From Lingula anatina (taxonomy: Eukaryota > Brachiopoda > Lingulata > Lingulida > Lingulidae): a stretch of 64,000 nucleotides of DNA. Location: the NCBI RefSeq assembly GCF_001039355.2, contig NW_019775393.1, positions 348,498-412,497 on the forward strand. The letters are read 5' to 3'. The notes under the pieces were generated by a model. That model was not told where the DNA came from. It was given only the letters and a program-made list of their open reading frames with translations, and did not search any database. This document shows positions 1-11,200 of this stretch, one piece after another. The first letter of the stretch is position 1. Each line of letters begins with the position of its first letter. The position numbers and the translations under genes are program-made.

Positions 1-3000
1 TTGGTAATGGGTTTCAGAGTGTATGTATGATTTAATCAATAACTGATCTATTTGGTGTCTATATTATACATTATCTACATAATACCCTGTGCTAATGTGA
101 GACAAATTGCATCTAAGTAGATAAACAGAAATACCTGTGGTATCCTAAAATAAAAATATATCATCAGATGTTAGTAAGCATGTACAACACACCTCCACCT
201 GCACTGAAAGTACAGGAGAGAGGCCTTAATTACAACCTAGTTAGCCTGGCATAATGGTGTAACTGTTTCTACATATTGTGCATGTGTATACATTATTTAT
301 ACACACAAATTAATGCATTAACATTCAAATGTTATTTCTGCAATGCTTTTTTGTAAATAGTTTCACGATATTCATCAAAGTTTGATTTTAAATCATTATG
401 ACTTCAAAGGGCTAAATACTTTCTTTACCAGAGCTTCAAGGTGACCTCACAGGATAAAAAAAAAAGCTACATACAAAATGGTATTTGCAATGGACTAATG
501 CACTGCTCATTCTGTATCAATACAGATGCTGCTTGAAAATGGTATACATAATAATATATTTGTCCTAACATTTTAACCCTTTCAAATAGACAGTTGCACA
601 TCTCATCTGCAATGCATATGAAACAATAGTAAGGCATTTACACAGATATCTTAGATATTACAATATTATGAATTTTTATTCATTATATAGATGCATCAAG
701 ATAAACCTTTAAGAAGTAAATCAAAATTGATATGTTTAATGTGCTCAGTAGTGATCATGTAGGAAAGTTGTGCAATAATATGTAACATCTTGCTTGTCAT
801 CTGTTATCCCATAATGAAAACATGTATCTTCTCAAACATAATGGACGTCCTTGCACATTTTAAATATCTATTAAAACTTTGTTTAAGTATAATTTCAATT
901 GGTACTTGATATCAAATTTCTATATGACTTTCACTTTCTAATGAATTTTTATTGTTGCTTATTTAAAGTAGTTATGTATAGTGCTTGAGTACTGCATATT
1001 TATCAAGCTAGTATCAACCCCTTTGTAAATGTAAATCTAATCCAAAGAATATATACGTTATGCTTATGGTGCATGAAGTGATCAAAAGGACCATTCCCAG
1101 ACCCTATCATACTAACTGTGGATCGATCTATCTCCAAGGGGATTTTCGCTAAATTGCAATTAACTTAAACAGCTTAGATGTCTGTAACGCTTACTGAAGC
1201 TGCTAGGGGGTAATTAATTATTGCTTAGCAGCTTCAGTAGGCTACCAGACATCTAAGCTGCTTAAACTGAAAGCAATTTAGCAAGAAACCCCTTGGAGAT
1301 GGATAGATCCTGTTAGATCGATCTACTATTAGGTATGGGAACCCAGTCAAAGTCAGCTGGGGACACTTTTTCAATCATGAATATTCCCATCAAATAAAAT
1401 TGATATATTCCCAAATAATCTCTACCAAACATGGCCTTGAGAACAACTTTTCTTTCTGAGATCAATGTTTGAGGCAGTTATTGGCTTTATACAACCCTTA
1501 TAATGTACTCATCCCACACACATAAAACATTTAAATCCACCAATGGTCAGACTAATGTAGATTTAAGATAAGAAAACTGACTGTATACCAAATGATGCTG
1601 AACCATTCTAATGACCTATATGTAAGTTTTATCTCCAGCCCTGGGACTTCGATAACAGCAAATTACAATTACGAATCAAAGATAGTTTGTTTCTAAAACA
1701 AAATTGAGTAAAACAGATGGTGCAGGGTTTAACTGCAGCTTAGTGGCAGCTCTTACTTCCCTTTCTTAATAAGATGCCATGACTGACAGAAGAGGTAAAG
1801 ATAAAACCACAGATCAGTTTCAAGACCATTTTTTTGTTTTAATGTAGTTGATGAACATTTGTTATTTTTAATCTTCTGATATTACATTCAGGCCAACAAG
1901 CAAGAATATAACTAATCTACTGTCAAGGAAATTTATGACAATTTATTTTTGCATTTTCATTCAGTGTCTGATTGTCAGCTTTCTGGAAGTGACCTTTGAA
2001 ATTAGGAATGTTATATAATTCATACATGAGCTTAGAGAGCATCAAAATATACGATAAATAAATGTCCATTGGAAAACCAGAGCATGTGATCAGATACCAT
2101 TGAAAACAGTAAGAGAATTAATTTTCTCACAAATGTCAAACATCTCACAAATTTCATTTTTTAAAAGATTTATCATTTTTAGTTATTCACATAAACATAC
2201 TTTCTAACATGCCTATAATGTGCTTCTCATATCTTCAACATCCTGTTTCCAAAGTTACTATCAAAACTTAGCATAAGGAAAAGTACCAACCAACTTCAGA
2301 GAGTAATAACTAATACAGGATATGTTGTGTATTTGAACAATCAAACCATTTAGTGTTCATCAACCTTGCACCACTTCATGATGAATGAATTCAAGGATAA
2401 ATCATGCAAACCACGTCAACACGCAGTAAACAATGCTCACTTTCCCTAAAGTTAATTATATGAGGCACAAGCTATCATTATGAAAATATTAATCAAAACT
2501 GATGTTTCAATAATGTATCACCAATTTCAACTATTGTAGAAATGAGAAGGTGACTTTCACTGGCCAAGGATCAAACCATCTTCCTCAGTATACAGGAAGA
2601 ACACTCTACTCTATTGGTTGTGTTGCTAGAGAGAGCAATCAGAAGATATAGGAGATTTCAAATCTGATGATGGCTAGACACTTCGTGCAAAGCATAAGGA
2701 ACATGATATTGGATGCATCTGCATGAGGAGGATGATAAAGGTATAAGATTAACGTCAAAACTCACACTGATATTCTCATGAGAAAGTTGATAGGAAAAAG
2801 ACTAATCTACTCTTGCCAATATGCCAGGTCGAAGAAACAAATTTAAATGCAGTGGAAACTTCTAGCCATAGTATTTGCATTTTTCAATTTATTATTATTT
2901 TTTCAGTGGCTTACTTGAAATTTACCTGCTTGTACCACTGTGCAGATTTAAAGAGATTTTTTAAACACCCCTCTTTGTCATAATATCATAATAAAAGCTG

Positions 3001-4029
3001 AAAAATGGTGCACCTTTTTTAAACTGCACTTTGACTGAGAAAGTTAAATAATAATGATGGGCTGTTTAGTAGCTTTGATACAAGAGGTGGTGCTTTGTGC
3101 AAGAAAATATCATAATAAAATGTACAAAAGGGCTACCACCGACTCTGCTTCAATTTCTGGTTCAAATTCATTATAATGTGATATTATAGAGTCATTCTGT
3201 CTCTATTGTTTTTTTTTTAGATTCACGAACCAATCAACTGAGCATAAATTCAATGATGACTCAGGAAAGCAATTACCAAAATAAACACGATAAGAAGTTT
3301 TTGTGTGAAAATAAGTAGGTAGATTTAAATTTTCAATAACCTGACTGATATTTGATAATAGTTAGATAGCATGCTTAAGTAGAAAAAGAAGAAATCAGCT
3401 TTGCTAAGTCCAGAGTATGACAAAAAGAACCAAATGACAAAGAAAATAACTTCAAATTCAAGTCAACTGCCATAACAATAAACTCAGTAGCCTTGAATGT
3501 ATACATTGTTCATCTAAATAAAATTATTCAATCTAATTAAATATGATGTAACCTTGTATTGCAACTTGTATGAATGCATGATCTGATCTTATAAAATTTT
3601 GATCTAAATTGCTTAACCAGTGATTTACTTACACAAACCTTCCTTAATTACATAGTACTTCCCAACTATGAATTTAATCATTCATTACTTTAAGAATATA
3701 TAATCAATGTTATATTCATGAATTCCACTATTATAAGATACACAGTATTATTTATCTTAGATTCCTAAGATGAAGCTTGAATAAATATGTTCTATTTAGA
3801 AAGCTGAAAATATTCCCTTTTTTATTTCTGATACTGCTCTTCACTGAATTCAGGGCAAACAAAAGAGAAACCATTTCAAACTAACTCTTCAAAATAAATC
3901 ATCAGCCAAGCAGATTCATATACTTCTTCCCATTTCATTCAACTTAAGCACTACATTAACTAGAAATAAAATATAGAAAAAATCATTTAAAAATATGGAT
4001 TTGAAGTTCATAACACATTGTTTACTTAC
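1..4029. other. Non-coding stretch, probably ZDHHC intron 1
   Basis: No convincing exon was seen on either strand. The first coding exon of the palmitoyltransferase gene ends with a GT donor at 4029-4028 on the minus strand, so this stretch is most likely its first coding intron running off the left edge. It contains a foldback element at 1091-1343, listed separately. The rest is AT-rich sequence with no long open frame. Confidence 0.6.
1091..1343. mobile_element. Foldback (palindromic) MITE-like element, copy 1
   Basis: Two arms of about 90 bases are imperfect inverted complements around a centre near 1215. Both arms carry the same words in mirror order: a GATCGATCTA-like outer block, then CTCCAAGGGG, then GCTAAATTGC, then CAGCTTAGATGTCTG, then TACTGAAGCTGCTA. 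The outer edges read CCATTCCCA on the left and TGGGAACC on the right. There is no open frame, so it would be non-autonomous. A diverged relative lies at 15297-15505. The superfamily is unknown. Confidence 0.6.
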
Positions 4030-4250
4030 TCAAATATAAAGAACAACAGACATGTCCCAATGATCAGAATGCATGTGAAATAAAATATCCCTGCTTGTCT
4101 GGCCATCATGATCCTCCCGTCACAGCAAAATTTGTTCCTCCCTGGGAACACCTCCCATTTCCGTGCCGTATGTGACATCTTCACTATTTCTTCGACTGAC
4201 AGTTTAGTGGGAGAATCAGTAGCAACAGGCGAGTACTCAGCATCTGTCAT
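4030..4250 (-). CDS. ZDHHC14: ZDHHC14/9/18-type palmitoyltransferase, first coding exon (partial)
   Basis: Start ATG at 4250-4248. The exon encodes about 73 residues and ends at a GTAAGT donor just left of 4030. The block [12 protein letters not shown], then a G-R-I-M-M-A-R-Q stretch, then a hydrophobic first membrane segment, is the hallmark N-terminus of the ZDHHC9/14/18 subfamily of protein S-acyltransferases. These are Golgi/ER membrane enzymes that attach palmitate to cysteines. The catalytic DHHC cysteine-rich domain is not in the window and should lie to the left. The exon continues upstream as 5' UTR to an acceptor near 4314, and a separate 5' UTR exon seems to begin at 4423 and extend right. 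An upstream D-A-E-Y-S resembles the D-C-E-Y-S of human ZDHHC14, but ZDHHC9 or ZDHHC18 is not excluded. Confidence 0.8.
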
Positions 4251-4314
4251 CTCACGGACATTGCAAAATCATCAACATCAGATCATCCTAAATATGCCGG
4301 TTTCACGTCTAGAT

Positions 4315-5134
4315 CTGAAAAAGTAAATGATCTTCCTTAAAGGAACGTAAAAAGATATCATATAAAAATCAATAAAGAAAGTTAAAAACGACTTTAAACA
4401 GTGATAATATGAGAAAATTTACCTCGCTGAATTGTTTGTCCACAAACTAAAGGAAATCTAACGCATGCGTTGCACCCTTTTCCGGCATGTGAGCGGCACC
4501 TGGCGGAAAGAAATGGTAAATCACTAAAGACGGAAATGAATGAGTGTTCATTAAGTAAAGGAATAGGCAACAATAAAAACAGTCTTTTATGCTAGTCGAA
4601 AAAGGCGTTTACAAAGATAAAATGATGCATTGAATGAAAAATGTTGGGGTGGTTGCTGATTATTTTTGATATTTTGCTAGCTTGTCTTGTGTGTCATGGC
4701 CGCGCCAAGTTGAGTGTTGCTGTTGCATCCCGTATGTCAGTGGCAACAGCGAATGTTTTTAATATTTAAAAAAACTTAGAAAAATCTCTTTTGCAGAGTT
4801 GGGTGTGTGTGAACATGTGCATGTGTGTCACTGTGTGGATGCATGGACAGGAGTCACCATATATTAGTATCTAGCCAGTGATTTGTTGGTAGATAATTTC
4901 AGAAATAAAGATAAAAATGGTACATGAAATATGATTAGTGAAAGAAATGAGCAAATGAAATGGCACTACCCATTTCTACATTTAGTGTGTAGTGTGTGTT
5001 ACTGAACCACTGGCGTAACTGCCAGGCAAGTGAAGTTCTATGCAAAAGCTTTCCTTGAAATATAATACTAAGAGAAATTTATTTGTTTCATTAATTTTTT
5101 TCATTTTATTTTATTTTATTTTTTTGTTTTGTAG
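4315..5134. promoter_or_regulatory. Head-to-head promoter interval, ZDHHC / NUDT18
   Basis: This interval lies between the divergent first coding exons. It carries the non-coding first exon of the minus-strand gene (donor at 4422-4421) and probably a non-coding first exon of NUDT18, since the NUDT18 coding exon opens with a splice acceptor at 5133-5134. A locally GC-richer patch with CpGs lies around 4450-4510 and 4695-4735, unlike the surrounding AT-rich DNA. No TATA box was identified with confidence. Confidence 0.4.
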
Positions 5135-5153
5135 CTTGCATCCACAAAAATAC

Positions 5154-7602
5154 ATGGCTACCTGTAATGATATTGAAACTCAGCTGCAGCATTGCTTGCT
5201 GAACACTGGACTTCCAACTCTGAATGTTGACATAGATGATCCAAACCCTGGTATGATACATATATGATATAAGAAATACATAGTCTAGCGACATAATAAA
5301 TATCCTTAGCATGTAGGTGAATAAGGTATTTTTTATAGCCAATAGTTTAAGGACAATTTTGGATAAAGTACAATGTACAAGAGTTTTTAAGTAACCAAAT
5401 GAAAAGATCTACGCATTTTTGAACTATTATTGGCTATTCATAATTATTTTTACTTCTTTTGCAGTGGCCTTTATACCCCACACCAAGAGAACTGTATGTT
5501 ATATTGTATGTGGGTTGTTAATAAATGACCAGAATGAAGTCCTCATGATGCAGGAAGCAAAGGAGTCCTGTCGGGGGAAATGGTATCTACCTGCAGGAAG
5601 GCTGGAGACAAATGAAACACTGAAGGTAACATTTCTGTTTTAAGTCATTATGATAATGATTATTTTTCTGTAAGAAGTTGTTATCCAAATGAAACTAAAT
5701 CATCAGTTTCCCAGGACATATTAAAATGAAACCTGGTTTTAAAAATGAATCAAAGGATGGATTTAAAATCTCCCAATTTGAATTTGTTCAAAATACTTTT
5801 TTCAGGAAGGAGCTAAAAGGGAAGTGTTGGAGGAGACTGGTCTGGAATTTGAACCCCAAACACTTTTGTCAGTTGAAACACAATGCGGTACCTGGTATAG
5901 GTTTACTTTTACTGGAAAAGTAACAGGTAAATAATGAAAATATTTTGCTGATGACACAATTTTCAATTTTCAATGTGGGAAGAACTACTTGACCTATCAA
6001 AATAAATTTTTATAGTTTCTCATGCACAAAACAATATATCCATTTTTTGTAGGTGGGAAATTAAAAACCCTGAAAGAGCAAGATGCTGAATCACTTCAAG
6101 CAAAATGGTACTCTGTGGAAAGCATTAAAGAAGAACTACCTCTCAGGTATCAGTGCACTCACCTGCATTAAAGGGATAATAACTCTTCGTATGAGATCTA
6201 TATTTAACAATAGAAACATTGTAAACAACTCAATGAAATATAACATATTCTGTTTTACCACAAAAACGGCAGTTATAGCTATTATTCTGATATCTGAGCT
6301 TGTCATCGGACCACATGACCTCCTTAGATGGCTATAATTTGTTATAATCTCTTAAGAGATTATTACATAAAAACAAACTTTTAAGAAAAAAAACAGGGAC
6401 TAACTTTGAATGTAGAAATGGATTCATTAACCATTGGTAAATATAGGAAGATTGGTGTTTACTCCAGGAAAATTTTTTTTTGGCCAAAACGATCAGTTAT
6501 TATCTCTTTAAGTTTCTGGTTCTAAAGATGTTCATCCAAAATATAAATTTCCTGTCTATTTAAATTGCATAGGAAGAAGGCCCATTTTGTTGAGCAAATT
6601 TTTTCCTTAAATATTCAGAATTCTTGGTGAAAGACGATGCATATGTATACCCTATTGTTCATATTTAAATTTTAAATTTCAGGTTGAAGGATATTCTCTA
6701 TTTAATAGAGATAGGACAAAGATACCATAATTTGGATGATAAAGGAAGGCCTCCTCCTTGCATGCCTCTCATAACACCACACCAAAAATGTTTACTTCGT
6801 CTTTTCATTGTTGCTGTATGCAGGTATGATCCATTGGACTTTTATTCTTTTCATTGCAAAATATATTATAAGGAAATAAAATATTTTATACATATTTTCA
6901 TGATTTGTTTCAACATATACAATATAGTGAGAAGAATTAACCCTTAATTTTAAACAGAAATGCTGTCCATTCACCAAATCCTTTTCTACACTTTTTACAC
7001 AACTATAAACAAACAATGAAATAATCGTGGATTTCTTTTAAGTGACAGGGAGAAAGTTCTAGTCTGCAGTAAGGATTTCCCTCATTTACCAGTAGTAGTA
7101 ATATATGGGCGAAAAGACAATCTCAAGTATGCAGTTTCAAGATGTTTACAGGTTTGTACCACACTATCAGGTATACATCATGGAAACTTGTGTTAATCAA
7201 AATGATTACAATTACACAATTTCATTCACATATAGACCATGTGATAAAGACAAATGAATTTTAAAGAATTGATAACTTTAAAACCCTTTCTTGTTTAAAG
7301 TTTCAACCATGCAATCAAAAAGTTTGGAAAGAAAATGAGAGTTATGTCTTCTTTCACAGGTTGCTCTAAACGCTGGACAAAATACCCCAGACATCAAAGT
7401 TTGTGGTGTATTGTCAGTTGAACATTCGGGTGATTTGGAAGCAGTAAATGATGGTATATGTCTAACAGTGTTATATCAAATGAAAGCAGAACCCATGACT
7501 TGGAAAGACTACAAGTGGCATTCCATTGAGAACAGCGATTTGAGAATACAGCTCAGGAACAAGATGAGAGAAGGCTCAACTGTGCCTTTATTGATGCATT
7601 AA
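5154..7602 (+). CDS. NUDT18: NUDT18-type Nudix hydrolase (oxidised nucleoside diphosphate phosphatase)
   Basis: Seven coding exons join in frame: 5154-5250, 5465-5625, 5806-5926, 6053-6146, 6683-6823, 7043-7151 and 7360-7602 (321 residues; human NUDT18 has 323). An acceptor at 5133-5134 just before the ATG implies a 5' UTR intron. The Nudix box spans residues 77-99 and matches G-x5-E-x7-R-E-x-x-E-E-x-G-x exactly, with G77, E83, R91, E92, E95, E96 and G98. It is split by intron 2. WYLPAGR precedes it and KEQDAESLQAKWY follows, both typical of this family, which hydrolyses oxidised guanine and adenine nucleoside diphosphates to keep damaged bases out of nucleic acid. The C-terminal exons match the family-specific half, including DGICL. 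Intron 4 hosts a MITE. Confidence 0.92.
6168..6511 (-). mobile_element. TTAA-flanked MITE, full-length copy in NUDT18 intron 4
   Basis: The element is 344 bases including a TTAA at each end. The left end reads AAAGGGATAATAACTCTT and the right end ends with its approximate complement. Near the middle is a short palindrome, ATAATCTCTTAAGAGATTAT. It is the reverse-orientation relative of the copies at 52768-53115 and 31525-31742. It has no coding capacity. The TTAA flanks would suit piggyBac-type target duplication, but TTAA could also be part of the inverted repeat. Confidence 0.75.
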
Positions 7603-8217
7603 AATGAATTTGTTAGAATATGTGTCTCCATTCCAAATAAGGACTAATGGCCCTTGAGTTCATAGCCAGGGTACACAGGAATTGAATTTATTTTATCTAT
7701 GAAGCTTACTATACCATCATATCTTCAAAGCTATGTTAATGTATGCACAACATGAGCACAGCCAGAGACGTGATTGATAATAATAAATTTGATTTAAAGA
7801 CTAATGCAGTGTTCTAAGAACACTTCACTTTGAAAGTCAAACAGTAAGGTGCATTAAACATCTTAAATTTTTGAGGTATTGATAATCAAAATGTCAATGG
7901 GAGTTTGTGAAATTGTATTGGCTGGGTAATTTAAGTGTATAATATTTGTAGTGATTAATGCATACATAGCAGTTTTTAAAAACATTATTCTGCAGGTTAT
8001 GTAACTATTGAAACTACACTAGCTGGTCTAGGTACTTTGTAATAAAATTTTATAAAAATGTTTAAAATATTTATTTCTTGCTTTAAAGTATTGAGATACA
8101 CTGAAAACAATTATCAAAATTTAAAAATGTACACAAATTATGCATATATCTGATAAGAGTGCATGTGAATATGCAACTTGATTTTATTTGTATGCTTTTT
8201 CTTCTTTAATTGATCAG
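7603..8217. other. Tail-to-tail 3' UTR interval, NUDT18 / PPIL4
   Basis: No coding sequence was seen. AATAAA on the plus strand at 8041-8046 is the best poly(A) signal for NUDT18, about 440 bases after its stop. The stop codon of PPIL4 on the other strand lies 170 bases beyond, so the two 3' UTRs probably approach or overlap each other. Confidence 0.5.
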
Positions 8218-11200
8218 CTACCTGCTCCGAGACCTGTCTCTGCGTTTAAATTTGTCTCTTTCTTTAAAATCCTCATCTGAACTTTCACTATACTTTGCTC
8301 TGCTTTTGTCTTTCTTTTTGTACGTTTTGTCCCTACGTTTTTCACTCTCTCTGTCTCTTCTGTCTCTGTCCTCATTTCTGTATCTATCTCTTCTATCCCT
8401 GTCCCGATCTTTGTCTTTTTCTCTTCTTTCTCTGTCATCATCCCTGTCTCTTTCTCTTGTATCTCTGTCCCATTCTCTCTCCTTTTGCCGTCTATGATCT
8501 CTTTGCCTGTCTTTCCTATATGAGGGACTTGTTGACCTTTTTCTTTCACTTTTCTAAGAAATTGATAAGTATTATATCAAAGTATTGTAGCATATACATC
8601 AGTCAGCTTTTTAAAATCAGTGGATTTTTTAATTTTTCTGATTTCTCATAAAAGTTGCAGGTTGAGTCTTTAAATTCTTTTACTTATAAAAATCCCCACC
8701 CAAAAGGAATATAAGACAGTTTTACAATATTCTGGAGATATGTAATTTGTGAAAGCAATTACCTTTCCTTGTTTTCTATCTCTCTCCCTGGATCTAGACC
8801 TGCGATCTTTGTCCTTTTTGTGCTTCTTATTTTTCTTCGAGTCTTCAACTTCTTCATCAGAATATACAAAATCATACCTGCTATGACACATTAAGGATTT
8901 CACATTAAATATATACCAAACCAGAGAAGATTGCCATATTTTTAAAATACTTGCTACAGATTTTTATCAAAATACAATTGCACCAGATCACACCACTTAG
9001 AACAAGAAAATGCAAGAAATGACGATGCTTTTATTGAGTGATTAGAAAACAAGTGCACACAGGTAAAGCCTTATAAAGGTAACAAGTACTTTTGTTTTTC
9101 AAACAAAAATTTTGGCTCTATCTTTTAAAAGGATACTTGTCTTTTCTTTCTTGGTTTTTCAACACGTATGTTGGTGGACTTTTTTGACGGGTTTCATTAA
9201 CATGTTCAACTCCTTTTCCTGATAAAAAACAAAATACAATTTCTTTACGATATAATTTATCTCAAAGCAATGCTTGATTCATTTCAAAAAACAATGTACA
9301 ATTTCTTAAAGCAACACTAGGTTTATTTACTTGAACAATCATTTTGGGGAATACTGAACATACATAGAGAAGCATTATATCTGTGCTACTCCTTACTCAA
9401 AAAAATTAAATCATGCCTTACATGTTTCATAATTTTAATAATTAACAAAGTTACAATTTTTTAATTGTTAAAACGTTCAATGCTGTCATTTTCAATTATG
9501 TATGCCCTTGTTATTTGTGTAAATGTCATACCTTTTCCTCTCCACTTAATCTTAGCTACAGACTGGCTGAAGTCAACATGTATCCTTCGATCATCAATCA
9601 ATACATTGTCCATCTTAAAATATGCATTCTCACACTCGCTAGCCTGAATAAGATGAAACACAAATCCCCCAATGTTATCAATTTTTTGCTTCTGAAGAAT
9701 GGTTCAAATGAGAAGCAACAAGTACCAATAAATAACAATCTACTAAAATACTGTCAAATTAAAAGAGCTTTAATTCCAGTGTTCAGGAGGAGTAAAAAGC
9801 TAAATGGATATGTAAATGTGTATGAGATGAGAACAATAAAAAAAAAAAAAAAAGAATCAATTTGAGTTTTAATTTAAAAAAAATCTTTTAAAACAGTCTT
9901 AAACACAGCTAATATACTATGTAAAAATGAAAATACCACATGAAGAAAAAGACATTAGTGATATAAAATATACTTTTACATGGTGCTTTTGTTAAGTTGG
10001 AGATTTTCAAAATTTAGTTAGGAAAAATTTTTTTGTCAAATCTTTTGAAATGCCTTTTTAAAATAAAATGTGTACAATAACCTACCTTTTCAAATTCAAT
10101 AAATGCATATTGCAAGGAATTACCTGTCTTCTGATCTTTGATGACTTCACAACTAAAAAAAAGTAATCTTTGTATATTTTTCTCTTTAACTTATATAAAC
10201 ATCTCGAATATTTCATGTCTAGGTCTATCCAGTAAAAATAAAAAGTTTAACACTTCAAATACATCTATTTCATTCAACTACCCTTGGTACATACTACAAA
10301 AGCATGCATAACATATCCTAAATAAATATTAAATACAAATATGCAGCTTTCCAAATGGTAACTCCTATAATACAAATAAGGTTACCTTAATATGTTTCCA
10401 AATCTTGAAAAAATAATTTCCAAGTCCTCTCCAGTTGTTACAGGGTTGAGTTTACAAACAAATAACACATTATCTTCTGGCTTAACATCTACATCTGGAA
10501 GATCTCCAACCTATGATAACAAATATAATAGATGAACATTTAGGTTAACACATGACTGGTAACATACATGAGGGCTATCATCTAATGTTTATGAAATTAG
10601 AAAAGCAAAGTAAACATTCAAATAACTAGATTCAGCACACCTATCTGTCCCATTTATTCATCCACTTATTAAAATAAATCAGCAGAAGAATTATGTACGA
10701 AACACCTAGCTTACCATTTCTAGGATCTGTGCATTTGCTTTAGCTTCTCTCTCTTTCATCATTTCTTCAATCTCTGCCATTGATTTCCCTTTGGTGTCAT
10801 CTATTTCTTCATCAAACCCTATGCGACCACTCTGGCAAAATAATTATATTAATGACATTAAAAATTGATGTTTAAATAATAATAATAAAAAAAAAAAAAT
10901 AATAATAATAATAATAATAAATATGCTCAAACATTTCTAAAAATGAAAAAAAAAATGATACTTTGAGTAACTCACATCCAACATTTCTTTGCTTGGTTCA
11001 GGAGATCTTTCTGGAATTTCCAACCCTGGTGGGTCAGGATAAGGGTCATCTAGGATTATTGTGTGCAGTATCCTGCAGATATCAAAATAGGATATAATAG
11101 GATATAAAGTAAGCACTCAACTGTTTATATGCCATCCTATCAAGCATACAGAGTTGTCATCAATCATAACCTTCTAACATTGCATTATTTATTTTAAATA

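Noticed and set aside
4108-4326. A 72-codon plus-strand frame opposite the ZDHHC exon
   Set aside because: It is the antisense of a clearly conserved coding exon.
8214-8549. A 111-codon open frame, lysine/threonine/glutamate-rich, on the minus strand
   Set aside because: It is the +1 shadow of the last PPIL4 exon. The phase carried over from exon 12 gives the Arg/Asp-rich frame ending at 8218 instead.
8210-8651. Leu/Ser/Cys-rich open frames on the plus strand
   Set aside because: They are the antisense of the PPIL4 low-complexity tail and have no splice or protein-family support.
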